Assembly (NCBI RefSeq): GCF_008711325.1
Contig: NZ_VXDB01000023.1
Location: 1 to 61,574, forward strand
Origin: Roseibium sediminis
GTDB taxonomy: Bacteria > Pseudomonadota > Alphaproteobacteria > Rhizobiales > Stappiaceae
Direction of reading: 5' to 3'
DNA length: 61,574 nucleotides
The notes below the pieces were generated by a model. The model was not told the DNA's origin and ran no database searches. It saw only the letters and a list, made by a program, of their open reading frames with translations. This document shows, piece by piece, positions 8,340 to 16,079 of the stretch. A program made the translations under genes and the position numbers. Positions within the stretch are counted from its first letter, which is position 1, and every line of letters starts with the position of its first letter.

Positions 8340-8672
8340 ATGCCCGATCCGTCAACTGTCAGCCCGATGATCACCGATGCCGTGACCCAGTCGAACGTCA
8401 AGGTGGTTGCCGAGTCTCCGGCCATGGCCATCAGCACGCTGTACCAGTCCATGGCTCATTCCAACGGCATTCTTTTTGAAAATGCCGTCGCAGCACAGCA
8501 GCAGCAGAATACGCTTAGCCAGGCGGCCGCAAACCAGGGCGTCATGCAGATTTACAGCATGGACACGATGGCTGGTGCAGGTGCGACCGAAAAGGTTGGA
8601 CAGACGGGGGTGGCCGACAACCTGACCGGCCTTTTGACCGTCCTGAACGCGTTCAACTCTGGCGGACGCTGA
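8340..8672 (+). CDS. RebB-family R-body protein, full-length copy 2
   Basis: A 110-residue near-duplicate of the rebB at 7815. The differences are conservative (for example VT/ST near residue 5, GEAPAI/AESPAM at 24-29 and STSV/SNGI at 41-44), and the tails are almost identical. GAGGAGAATGGAAT gives a strong ribosome binding site. It has its own 190-bp leader and its own downstream terminator. Two almost equal subunits conserved side by side suggest that R-bodies here are co-polymers, as known R-bodies contain more than one Reb protein; recent duplication for dosage is the alternative. Confidence 0.93.
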   Translation: MPDPSTVSPMITDAVTQSNVKVVAESPAMAISTLYQSMAHSNGILFENAVAAQQQQNTLSQAAANQGVMQIYSMDTMAGAGATEKVGQTGVADNLTGLLTVLNAFNSGGR

Positions 8673-8702
8673 CGCGTACCCCAACGTTCCGTCGGAATGC
8701 AG

Positions 8703-8737
8703 ACACCTTGCTTCGCTGGTTCGGGGCAAGGTGTTTT
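8703..8737 (+). terminator. Intrinsic terminator closing the reb locus
   Basis: A 9-bp stem (ACACCTTGC paired with GCAAGGTGT) is followed by TTTTCATTT, 30 bp after the second full-length rebB. Confidence 0.82.
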
Positions 8738-8868
8738 CATTTGGGGAGAGGTGGCCGATTTTTATTTCCCTGCGGCCTTGGGGGGGAAAGTGCGGACTTC
8801 TCAAATGTGGTGAGTTGGCTATATAGAGGGCGAACCTGACAACAAGACCAGAACCACGATACGCAGAC

Positions 8869-9657
8869 ATGTCCGATTATCTAATTACTGCCTTCTACAA
8901 ATTTGCCACGCTCGACGACTACGAGGCCATGCGGGACCCGCTGAAGGCTTTCTGTCAGGAGCAGAATGTGCGTGGCTGCATGTTGTTGGCGCGCGAAGGG
9001 ATCAATGGAACGATTTGCGGGCCGGAAGATGGGGTGCGTGCTGTGTTGGCACGGATTCGCAGCGATGAGCGGCTGAGCGATCTGGTTCACAAGGAAGCCT
9101 GGACCCATCGCCACGTCTACAAAAAGATCCGCGTGCGTTTGAAACAGGAAATTGTGCGTCTTGCGATCGATAACATCGACCCGAACGAAGTGGTCGGCAC
9201 CTATGTGCAGCCCGAGGACTGGAACGAGCTGATTTCCGACCCGGAAGTCGTGGTCATTGATACCCGTAATGACTATGAATTTGCCTTTGGAACGTTCGAG
9301 AATGCCATCAATCCGGAGACGGATGCATTCCGTGATTTTCCCGAATGGGTCCACCAGCATGACAATCTTCTAAAGAAAAAGCCGAAGGTCGCCATGTTCT
9401 GTACCGGCGGCATTCGTTGCGAGAAGGCGACGGCCTGGATGCTCAAGAACGGTTATGACGACGTTTATCATCTGGAAGGCGGGATTTTGAACTATCTGGA
9501 AAAAGTTCCGGAAGACGAGAGCCTGTGGAAGGGCGAGTGCTTCGTTTTCGACGACCGCATTAGCGTCGATCACAAACTTCAGCCGCGCTGGGGCGAGTGG
9601 ATACCGGAAGAGGCAAAGGGTATCATCAATCAGGACACAGATTACGATCAGAAGTAG
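8869..9657 (+). CDS. trhO: tRNA uridine(34) hydroxylase, rhodanese-like
   Basis: A 262-residue member of the TrhO/YceA family, which hydroxylates tRNA uridine-34 on the route to 5-methoxyuridine. An N-terminal ferredoxin-like domain contains the conserved LLAREGINGTI (about 39-49). The rhodanese domain has VVVIDTRNDYEF (127-138) and the catalytic loop MFCTGGIRCEKA, with C178 as the active cysteine and the family-typical second C184. It is shorter than the E. coli protein because it lacks the C-terminal extension, as is common in alphaproteobacteria. It stands alone after the reb terminator. The ATG has only a weak ribosome binding site, but the protein start aligns with the family. Confidence 0.93.
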   Translation: MSDYLITAFYKFATLDDYEAMRDPLKAFCQEQNVRGCMLLAREGINGTICGPEDGVRAVLARIRSDERLSDLVHKEAWTHRHVYKKIRVRLKQEIVRLAIDNIDPNEVVGTYVQPEDWNELISDPEVVVIDTRNDYEFAFGTFENAINPETDAFRDFPEWVHQHDNLLKKKPKVAMFCTGGIRCEKATAWMLKNGYDDVYHLEGGILNYLEKVPEDESLWKGECFVFDDRISVDHKLQPRWGEWIPEEAKGIINQDTDYDQK

Positions 9658-9749
9658 TCTTGGTTGCCGCTGTGCGTAAATCGCTTTAACTTTTCGTTAA
9701 CTTTTCTTACTCTGCCCAACGAATTTCGTGTCGTTGGGTGGGGGAAGTC

Positions 9750-10331
9750 ATGCGTTTAGAGAAATTAATACTCTGTTTGGCGTTCGTAATCGGCTACGGA
9801 GTTGCAATGCCTGTTGAGGCTGGTGGCAGAACCCTGTCCTGTTACGAACAAGTCGTTGTGCCCGCCGCATATCAAACTGTGCAGCGCCGGGTTCTGGTGA
9901 AGCCTGAAAAGAGGCGTTTGGTGGAAACGCCTGCGGCCTACGGCTATCAAAATCGGCGGGTCCTTGTGCGGCCGGAACGGGTGAGCTATCGGCAGACTGC
10001 TCCGGTCTATCAGACAAGGCAGAGGAGGGTGCTGGTGCGCGCGGCAAGCACTGGATGGGAATACCGTGTCCGTAAGGGACGCAAGATTCTCTGCCGGGTC
10101 CAGCATCCCGCGATCTTTCAAAATGTAACGGAAAACGTTCTCGTCCGCCCCGCCGGAAGAGTGGCGATCAGGTATCCTGCAGTTTACCGCTCTGTGAAGG
10201 AAAAGGTTCTTCTGCGCCGAGCCTCCCGGCACTATGTCACCGAACCTGCGGTCTATTCATTGGTCACGGAACGGGTGAAGGTGCGCGACGCGCAAGCGGT
10301 TTGGCGCTCTGTTTCAGCCCGTTGCCGGTAG
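9750..10331 (+). CDS. Secreted VLVR-repeat protein
   Basis: A 193-residue protein that starts with a likely signal peptide (MRLEKLILCLAFVIGYGVAM, cleavage near VEAGG). The rest is about six imperfect repeats of 24-29 residues, each with an aromatic AxY-type start and a core such as RRVLVK, RRVLVR, ENVLVR, EKVLLR or ERVKVR. Similar PAxYxxVxxxVLVxPA repeats occur in cell-envelope proteins of marine alpha- and gammaproteobacteria. Two cysteines, near the start and the end of the mature part, could form a disulfide. GGGGGAAG precedes the ATG; an in-frame GTG 12 bp upstream is less likely. Its function is unknown; an envelope or surface role is inferred. Confidence 0.75.
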   Translation: MRLEKLILCLAFVIGYGVAMPVEAGGRTLSCYEQVVVPAAYQTVQRRVLVKPEKRRLVETPAAYGYQNRRVLVRPERVSYRQTAPVYQTRQRRVLVRAASTGWEYRVRKGRKILCRVQHPAIFQNVTENVLVRPAGRVAIRYPAVYRSVKEKVLLRRASRHYVTEPAVYSLVTERVKVRDAQAVWRSVSARCR

Positions 10332-10345
10332 TCAGTGAAGTGCCG

Positions 10346-11230
10346 TCAGTCAGTCCTGAAACGATATGTCGGAAGTCCCCTTGTTCCGTGGCCTTCAACG
10401 AGGAAAAGACCGCCAGATTGCAGGTCGGCTTCCTGATCCAGCGGATCTGTCGGCGGTTTGAGGCTCGTTACAACCAACTGGTCAAGGTCCGGTCCGCAGA
10501 AACAGGGCATTGTCGGCTTGGGGACTGGCATCTCAATGCTTGCATTCAGACTTCCGTCGGGAGCAAAGCAGTTCAGAATTCCGGCTGAAACACCTGCGCT
10601 CCAGTAATTTCCGTCAACATCTATCGTCGCGCCATCCGGCCTTCCGCTTTCATTGGTTTGCTGGGCAAACAGCATTTTTGTTCCAATACCGCCGGTTTGC
10701 GGATCAAATACGTATGCCTCGATCCAGCCGGGGCTGGAATCTGCGTGGTACATCGTGGTTCCATCGGGCGACCAGGCCAAACCGTTGGAAACCTGCAATC
10801 CGTCACGTATTTCCTCAACATCACCTTTGCCGTCCACGCGGTAAAGGCTCGCGACAGGCTCGCGCGGGGAGCTGGTATCCATTGTGCCGACCCAATAGGC
10901 CCCATCGGGGCCGATCTTGCCGTCGTTGAGGCGAGTTTGCGGCAGATCCGTTTCAACCATGGCCAGTAATTCTTGTGTGCCGGTTTGCGGATCAAACAGG
11001 ACGATCTTGTTCCAAACCGCGACGACAAGCCGGTCGTCATCTGTCAGGCCAAAGGACCCCACTTCATTTTCGAATGTCCAGGTGTGGATTTCTCGCGTGG
11101 CCCACTCCAGGGCGTGGATGGCCCGTCCCTGAATGTCGGTCCAGAAGAGACGTCCGGTGCGCTCGTCCCAAGTGGGACATTCTGCGAGTTGGTATGTCGT
11201 GTCGATGAGGCGCGAAACAGAGGTGGACAC
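10346..11230 (-). CDS. SMP-30/gluconolactonase/LRE family lactonase
   Basis: A 294-residue six-bladed beta-propeller hydrolase. The family features are AECPTWD near 16-22 (metal ligand E17), RLNDGKIGPDG with YWVGTMD, VSNGLAWSPDG (asparagine ligand) and GRPDGATIDVDGNYW (aspartate ligand). Members hydrolyse sugar or other lactones using a divalent metal. The usual partners are dehydrogenases that make the lactone; here the neighbours are unrelated and convergent, so the substrate is open. It is a single-gene unit. Confidence 0.88.
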   Translation of the reverse strand: MSTSVSRLIDTTYQLAECPTWDERTGRLFWTDIQGRAIHALEWATREIHTWTFENEVGSFGLTDDDRLVVAVWNKIVLFDPQTGTQELLAMVETDLPQTRLNDGKIGPDGAYWVGTMDTSSPREPVASLYRVDGKGDVEEIRDGLQVSNGLAWSPDGTTMYHADSSPGWIEAYVFDPQTGGIGTKMLFAQQTNESGRPDGATIDVDGNYWSAGVSAGILNCFAPDGSLNASIEMPVPKPTMPCFCGPDLDQLVVTSLKPPTDPLDQEADLQSGGLFLVEGHGTRGLPTYRFRTD

Positions 11231-11363
11231 CCTTTAAGATCCTTTGAAATCAAAATTGTGGCAGGGACTATAACGCCTGGCTTTCGGACCGTCGACAACC
11301 TTTAGGAGCAGTCTGATACAGCCGAAGCGACTGTAAGAACATTCCCAAACTGTATTGGTTAGT

Positions 11364-11385
11364 ACTACGTAATTATGTCGGTAGT
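11364..11385. promoter_or_regulatory. Inverted repeat ACTAC-N12-GTAGT
   Basis: 5-bp arms flank an AT-rich core about 85-105 bp before the His-rich gene. The sub-sequence CTACGTA also occurs in the inverted repeat at 60074. This is weak evidence for a shared regulator. Confidence 0.25.
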
Positions 11386-11468
11386 TGGATGCGATATTTG
11401 AAGTGGACCTTAGATGATATTCTTTTTTGAAGTCAAAGTTTACGAAATGAGCAAATTTGGGGGTAGTT

Positions 11469-12929
11469 ATGACTTGTCCGGTTCATGCGAATAAAGCGCC
11501 GGTAGCCCGCCCGAACGCGGGGCATCTGCAAGGCGGAGCGTTCAAGAATGTGTTGAATGCCAATGGTGCGCCCAGAAATGCGGCCCAAAACATGCCGCGC
11601 ACAGTATTTGGTGGCGGCTTTTCCGGGGCGCAACCGGCTCACGCGCAGCAAGGGGCAACAAGTCAGCTTGCTCAGGCACTCTCGCAGGTTGCCGGTCTGC
11701 TTGAGGGCCTGATCAACGGTGGCTATATGAGCGCTCGCGGCGGCATGGGATCCATGTACAACCTGCAAGGTCTCTCTCAGGGACTGCGTCAGATTTCCAA
11801 TTTTCTGACACAGATCACCGGTGGTGGAAACATGGGGGGCCAATTTGTACCGGTCATGACCAACGGCGGCGGCAACATGTTGCGTCCGGCCTTTGCCTCG
11901 TATGCCAACATGCCAATGGGCCAGCCGGTCCAACGCCCAATCTTTAATGCAGGGGCGGGCTTCAATGGCGGGCCAGGTGTGAACGGAAAGATCGCTGTAC
12001 CGGCCGGAAATGGATTTGGCGTTCCGGTGATGCCGATGCGCATGCCTGTTGCGCAAAATGGCTTTGCCCCTGCAATGACTGGTCACAATCATGCCGCGCA
12101 TCAGCATGCCGCCGCCCGACCGGCGGATGGTGCCAATAGACATGCCGCTCATGGCCACGCGGCCCACAACACGCGGCCCGGTCATCACGCCCAGGCTGCA
12201 CCGCATGCGCAGGGCGGTCACAATCACAATCACGGAGCTCATCAGCATGGTGGTGCCATAGGTGGGGGGCATGAATTCTATTCACACGTCCGCCATATGT
12301 TCCCGGCGGCCATGGCACCAACCCAGCAGCAGTATGGTGGTTACTACATTACCGGTAACAAGCAGATCACGGGCCGTTCGCCGATCACAGGGCTCCAACC
12401 GGTCATTGAACAAGCTGTCGCCCAGGTGAAGGCCGCCAACCGGAATCTGACTGGTGAGGCTTTGGAGGCGAAAATTGCCAACAAGCTGACCAACCTGAAT
12501 GATTGGACAAACCTGACGCCGCAGACGCAGCAGGCGCTGATCCGTCTGACAGGCACGGATTTTGGCAAGATGTCCAAAGCGGAGCGTGAGAAGTCCATCA
12601 ATCACCTGCTGCATTCACCGCTGCCATTTGGTGATATCAAGCAGCCCCTGACCAAGGATTGGACAATCAATCTCGGCTTCACTCACACGCTGGACAAAAC
12701 GAAGACCAAGGCTGAAGATCTGGGCAACGGTTTCTTCCGTATCAGCATGATTTCCAACAACAACAACGGGTCGCACACCGGGCACAGCCTCGGATCGTTC
12801 GTCGTTCAACTGGATCCGGGCACCAGCGTGGCAGAAGCCAAGAAAATCGGCAACAAAATGGTGACCAACACGAATAACAACAACAAACTGTATCTGGACG
12901 AAGCTGCGAGGAACTACCTCTACGCGTGA
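11469..12929 (+). CDS. Histidine-rich protein of unknown function
   Basis: A 486-residue protein with no recognised domain. It has three parts. Residues 1-195 are Gly/Asn/Ala/Met-rich with a helical patch (SQLAQALSQVAGLLEGLING). Residues about 198-275 are extremely His-rich with HAAH, GHAAH and HNHNHGAHQH repeats, well suited to binding zinc, nickel or copper. Residues 290-486 look like a folded domain (ITGRSPITGLQPVIEQAVAQ, then a beta-rich end with SFVVQLDPGTS). No classical signal peptide is present. GGGGGTAG precedes the ATG. It stands alone with a terminator-like hairpin downstream. A secreted or metal-storage protein is possible; export by a signal-less route is speculation. Confidence 0.7.
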   Translation: MTCPVHANKAPVARPNAGHLQGGAFKNVLNANGAPRNAAQNMPRTVFGGGFSGAQPAHAQQGATSQLAQALSQVAGLLEGLINGGYMSARGGMGSMYNLQGLSQGLRQISNFLTQITGGGNMGGQFVPVMTNGGGNMLRPAFASYANMPMGQPVQRPIFNAGAGFNGGPGVNGKIAVPAGNGFGVPVMPMRMPVAQNGFAPAMTGHNHAAHQHAAARPADGANRHAAHGHAAHNTRPGHHAQAAPHAQGGHNHNHGAHQHGGAIGGGHEFYSHVRHMFPAAMAPTQQQYGGYYITGNKQITGRSPITGLQPVIEQAVAQVKAANRNLTGEALEAKIANKLTNLNDWTNLTPQTQQALIRLTGTDFGKMSKAEREKSINHLLHSPLPFGDIKQPLTKDWTINLGFTHTLDKTKTKAEDLGNGFFRISMISNNNNGSHTGHSLGSFVVQLDPGTSVAEAKKIGNKMVTNTNNNNKLYLDEAARNYLYA

Positions 12930-12950
12930 ACCCAGATAGCAGCGAAAACT

Positions 12951-12985
12951 GAAGGCGGTCACTTCGAAAGGGGAGGCCGCCTTTC
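12951..12985 (+). terminator. Probable terminator after the His-rich gene
   Basis: AAGGCGG pairs with CCGCCTT around an inner CTT-CGA-AAG hairpin, followed by TCTTC. The loop is long, so this is moderate evidence. It may serve both convergent genes. Confidence 0.45.
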
Positions 12986-13002
12986 TTCATTGAATGCAGC
13001 CT

Positions 13003-13470
13003 CTATTTTGTGTCCATCGGGAAAGCGGTGGTGCGGACAATAGGGCGGATTGCAAACGATGTCTTCATGCGCAGAACGCCCGGCAACCGGGCCAATTGTT
13101 CGCGATGAATTCGCTCGAAATCGAGAGGGTCGGCTGCGGTTACGCGGAGCATGTAGTCAGCGTCACCAGCCATCAGAAAACAATCCATAACCTCTGAAGC
13201 GCGGACGACGGCCTTTTCGAACGCTTCCAGAATTTCATTTGATTGGCCGACGAGCGAGATCTCCACGAACACGTCCATGCGGCGGCCCAGCTTGGTCTGG
13301 TCCAGAAGCGCCACATAGCTGGCAATGATGCCGCTTTCCTCCAGCGCGCGCATGCGCCTCAGGCAGGCGGAGGCTGAAAGACCGACCTTGTCGGCCAGAT
13401 CCGCGTTGGCTATGCGACCTTCCTTCTGCAGAACCTGCAGGATCCTCCGGTCTATAACATCAAGCTTCAT
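13003..13470 (-). CDS. Lrp/AsnC family transcriptional regulator
   Basis: A 155-residue regulator with an N-terminal helix-turn-helix (DVIDRRILQVLQKEGRIANA start, then LADKVGLSASACLRRMRALE) and a C-terminal RAM effector domain (about 65-150). The ATG at 13470 is chosen over an upstream in-frame start because MKLDVIDRRIL is the usual family beginning. It is divergent from alanine dehydrogenase, the classic arrangement in which the Lrp-type protein senses an amino acid and controls the catabolic enzyme. The 163-bp intergenic region contains a perfect inverted repeat. Confidence 0.92.
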   Translation of the reverse strand: MKLDVIDRRILQVLQKEGRIANADLADKVGLSASACLRRMRALEESGIIASYVALLDQTKLGRRMDVFVEISLVGQSNEILEAFEKAVVRASEVMDCFLMAGDADYMLRVTAADPLDFERIHREQLARLPGVLRMKTSFAIRPIVRTTAFPMDTK

Positions 13471-13485
13471 TGTCCGATCCCTTCG

Positions 13486-13525
13486 AATTTTATGCGGTGA
13501 TCTTATCAAAAATCCGCATAAAATT
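13486..13525. promoter_or_regulatory. Perfect 12-bp inverted repeat, probable Lrp-type operator
   Basis: AATTTTATGCGG (13486-13497) and CCGCATAAAATT (13514-13525) are exact reverse complements separated by 16 bp. They lie 16 bp upstream of the regulator start and about 108 bp upstream of ald. A third degenerate half-site follows at about 13526-13540 in opposite orientation. Multiple spaced half-sites are typical for octameric Lrp/AsnC regulators. Confidence 0.7.
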
Positions 13526-13632
13526 GCAATATTTCGCAGAGCACAATAGAATTACGCAAGCACATGCGCGCCGTTTGGTTCTACGATTTATCCAGTTGCT
13601 GAAGACAACATCCAGATTGAAGGGGAAACGTC

Positions 13633-14769
13633 ATGCGCATTGGTGTGCCGAAGGAAATCAAGAACCACGAGTACCGCGTTGGCCTTACGCCGGACAGCGT
13701 TGTTGAATTTGTGGCTCAGGGCCACGAAGTTTTTGTCGAGACGAATGCCGGTGTTGGCATTGGTGCCGATGACGTGGCTTACGAAGCTGCCGGTGCGAAG
13801 GTGCTGGGCACTGCCAAGGAAATTTTCGACATCGCGAACATGATCGTCAAGGTCAAGGAGCCGCAGGCTGTCGAGCGCGCAATGCTGCGCCCGGACCACA
13901 TCCTCTTCACATATCTTCACCTTGCTCCGGACGCGGAACAGACCGCTGATCTGGTCAAGTCCGGCGCGACCTGCATTGCTTATGAGACCGTTGTTGATTC
14001 CAAGGGTGGCCTGCCGCTTCTGGTTCCGATGTCTCAGGTTGCTGGCCGTCTGTCCGTCATCGCAGGTGCAAAGTCGCTCGAAAAGGCCAATGGTGGCTCC
14101 GGCGTTCTCGTCGGCGGTGTTCCGGGCGTTGCGCCGGCCAAGGTTGTTGTCATTGGCGGCGGCGTGGTTGGTTCGCATGCCATTGCAATGGCCCTCGGTC
14201 TTGGCGCGGATGTCACCGTGCTCGACCGCAACACCAATGTTCTGGCAGGTCTGTCCCAGACTTACGGCGCTGCGCTGAAGACGGTCTATTCCACCAAGGC
14301 GGCTCTTGAAGCCCATGTACTTGAAGCTGACATGGTGATCGGTGCCGTTCTTGTTGTCGGTGCTGCTGCTCCGAAGCTTGTTTCTGCTGATCTGGTCAGC
14401 CGCATGAAGCCGGGCTCCGTCCTCGTTGACGTTGCCATCGATCAGGGCGGTTGCTTTGAAACCTCCAAGGCGACGACCCACTCCGACCCGACCTACATCG
14501 TCGACAACATCGTTCACTACTGCGTGGCCAACATGCCGGGCGCCGTTCCGCGCACGTCCACTTACGCGCTGAACAACGTCACCCTGCCGTTCGCACTGGC
14601 TCTGGCAAACAAGGGTGCTGCCAAGGCGCTTCTGGCCGATGCCAACTTCCTGCCGGGCCTGAACGTTCACAACGGTCAGGTGACCTGTGAAGCTGTTGCC
14701 ACGGCTCTGGGCTACGACTATGTCGCACCGGAAGTTGCTCTCTCCAGCGCGGCAAGCAAGGCTGCCTGA
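13633..14769 (+). CDS. ald: Alanine dehydrogenase
   Basis: A 378-residue enzyme converting L-alanine and NAD to pyruvate, ammonia and NADH. The N-terminus [20 protein letters not shown] is diagnostic, with catalytic-site residues R15 and K74-type (MIVKVKEPQ), HLAPD (H96 region) and the Rossmann motif [31 protein letters not shown] is also conserved. GAAGGGGAAACGTC precedes the ATG. Length and order are normal for the family. Its divergent Lrp-type neighbour probably controls it in response to alanine or a related amino acid. A strong terminator follows. Confidence 0.97.
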   Translation: MRIGVPKEIKNHEYRVGLTPDSVVEFVAQGHEVFVETNAGVGIGADDVAYEAAGAKVLGTAKEIFDIANMIVKVKEPQAVERAMLRPDHILFTYLHLAPDAEQTADLVKSGATCIAYETVVDSKGGLPLLVPMSQVAGRLSVIAGAKSLEKANGGSGVLVGGVPGVAPAKVVVIGGGVVGSHAIAMALGLGADVTVLDRNTNVLAGLSQTYGAALKTVYSTKAALEAHVLEADMVIGAVLVVGAAAPKLVSADLVSRMKPGSVLVDVAIDQGGCFETSKATTHSDPTYIVDNIVHYCVANMPGAVPRTSTYALNNVTLPFALALANKGAAKALLADANFLPGLNVHNGQVTCEAVATALGYDYVAPEVALSSAASKAA

Positions 14770-14797
14770 GCGGTCTGAAAAGCAAAAAACAAAAGAA

Positions 14798-14828
14798 AAA
14801 AGGCCGGTTCGTTTGAACCGGCCTTTTT
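14798..14828 (+). terminator. Intrinsic terminator after ald
   Basis: AAAAGGCCGGTTC pairs with GAACCGGCCTTTT around GTTT, followed by further T. A-rich DNA upstream means it can also stop transcription from the opposite strand. Confidence 0.92.
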
Positions 14829-14832
14829 GATT

Positions 14833-15108
14833 TTATGGGCATCTCACCTTGTAGGTGTTGCCGTTCTGGTCCCGAGCAACGCATTTTTCCGGGGTCGTGA
14901 CCATCCCGATCAGACCGCCGCCAATTGCGCCAATGGCTGCGCCGGCAACAGCTGCTCCTGCAGTTGATCCGGCCGCAGCTCCAATGGTTGCTCCGGTTGC
15001 CGCGCCCAGACCGCCACCAATAAGCATGCGGTCACGCTGGCTATCGGAATTTCCGGCACAGCCGCTTACGAGCAACCCGCAAACGGAAGCCACAATGAGG
15101 TGTTTCAT
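14833..15108 (-). CDS. Glycine-zipper lipoprotein 1
   Basis: A 91-residue small lipoprotein. The signal peptide MKHLIVASVCGLLVSGC ends in a lipobox (VSGC), so the mature protein is probably anchored to a membrane by its N-terminal cysteine. The middle is a glycine-zipper segment (GGGLGAATGATIGAAAGSTA and on), and the end is CVARDQNGNTYKVRCP with two cysteines. Two tandem paralogues lie upstream. The start at 15108 is chosen because the signal peptide begins there. Glycine-zipper lipoproteins often act in the outer membrane, but the role here is unknown. Confidence 0.85.
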   Translation of the reverse strand: MKHLIVASVCGLLVSGCAGNSDSQRDRMLIGGGLGAATGATIGAAAGSTAGAAVAGAAIGAIGGGLIGMVTTPEKCVARDQNGNTYKVRCP

Positions 15109-15181
15109 TCGATCTCCATGGGTGAGTTGCGAATCACCCATAGTTTACAATGAAACTACCCCAGCGTTGGCCTTGTCAGAA

Positions 15182-15451
15182 TTACGGGCAGGCAACGCGG
15201 TACGGGTTGCCGTTGCGGTCATAGGCAACGCAGTTCTTCGGAGTGGTTGCAGAGCCGGCAATCGCGCCGCCCGCACCGCCGATAGCGGCACCAACCAGCG
15301 CACCGCCTACGTCGCCGGAGACTGCTGCGCCGATCGCGGCACCTGTTGCAGCGCCCAGACCGCCGCCCACGAGCGCACGGTCGCGCTGGCTGTCAGACTG
15401 GCAACCGGCCAGAAACAGGGCGCTTGCGGCAATGAGAACGAGTTTCTTCAT
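15182..15451 (-). CDS. Glycine-zipper lipoprotein 2
   Basis: An 89-residue paralogue with signal MKKLVLIAASALFLAGC (lipobox LAGC), a QSDSQRDRALVGGGLGAATG core and a C-terminal CVAYDRNGNPYRVACP. AAGG lies about 9 bp before the chosen ATG; a second ATG six bases upstream is too close to it. It is most like the third copy. Each of the three genes has its own short spacer (47-75 bp), so they may be co-transcribed from upstream of 15771. Confidence 0.85.
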   Translation of the reverse strand: MKKLVLIAASALFLAGCQSDSQRDRALVGGGLGAATGAAIGAAVSGDVGGALVGAAIGGAGGAIAGSATTPKNCVAYDRNGNPYRVACP

Positions 15452-15498
15452 GTCCATTTTCCTTTTGATATCCGCCAAATTGGTTTGTTAGCGCCAGA

Positions 15499-15771
15499 TC
15501 AGGGGCAAACCACCCGGTAGGGGTTGCCGTTGCGATCATAGGCGACACAGTCTTTCGGTGCTGTTGCGGAGCCGATGATCGCACCCCCGGCTGCACCAAT
15601 GGCTGCGCCCGCAAGAGCCGGGCCAACGCCATTTCCAGCCGCAGCACCAACGATTGCGCCTGTTGCTGCGCCAAGGCCGCCGCCAACAAGCGCGCGGTCG
15701 CGCTGTCCGCTCGACTGGCAACCGGCCAGCAGGATCCCGGCCGCTGCAACGAGGATCAATTGTTTCTTCAT
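15499..15771 (-). CDS. Glycine-zipper lipoprotein 3
   Basis: A 90-residue paralogue with signal MKKQLILVAAAGILLAGC, the same QRDRALVGGGLGAATG segment and the terminal CVAYDRNGNPYRVVCP. The frame continues upstream to 15855, but the ATG at 15771 begins a standard lipoprotein signal. It is the first of the three tandem copies in transcription order. The conserved terminal cysteine pair in all copies suggests a small folded, disulfide-bonded end domain. Confidence 0.85.
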   Translation of the reverse strand: MKKQLILVAAAGILLAGCQSSGQRDRALVGGGLGAATGAIVGAAAGNGVGPALAGAAIGAAGGAIIGSATAPKDCVAYDRNGNPYRVVCP

Positions 15772-16079
15772 CTCGGTCTCCCGGCTTCGCCCGTGCCGTT
15801 TTCGGTCATGGGCTCTAAAATATCGGCATCTTGCCTTGTTGAGCGTCTCAGGCATTGCCGCAAATCAAAACATCGCAAGGTTAGTCTGCTTCGCACAACC
15901 TCGCAATTGTCGTTTAGCTGTTCCGCATCCACACATCTTCCTGCGCGCGCATCGTTATATGTGCGGTAGCTGAATGCCTCCTGAACAAACTGCTTCAGAA
16001 ATGCTGATATCCGGGGAGTTGGGGCAAAATTGAGGCGGCAATTCCGGATGGTTCAGGGTCCGGATTTGCCGCCCGAAAA
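15772..16079. other. Intergenic region between lipoproteins and pgi
   Basis: About 308 bp without a gene. It should hold the promoter for the three lipoproteins and the end of the pgi transcript. No clear terminator or operator is seen. Confidence 0.4.
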
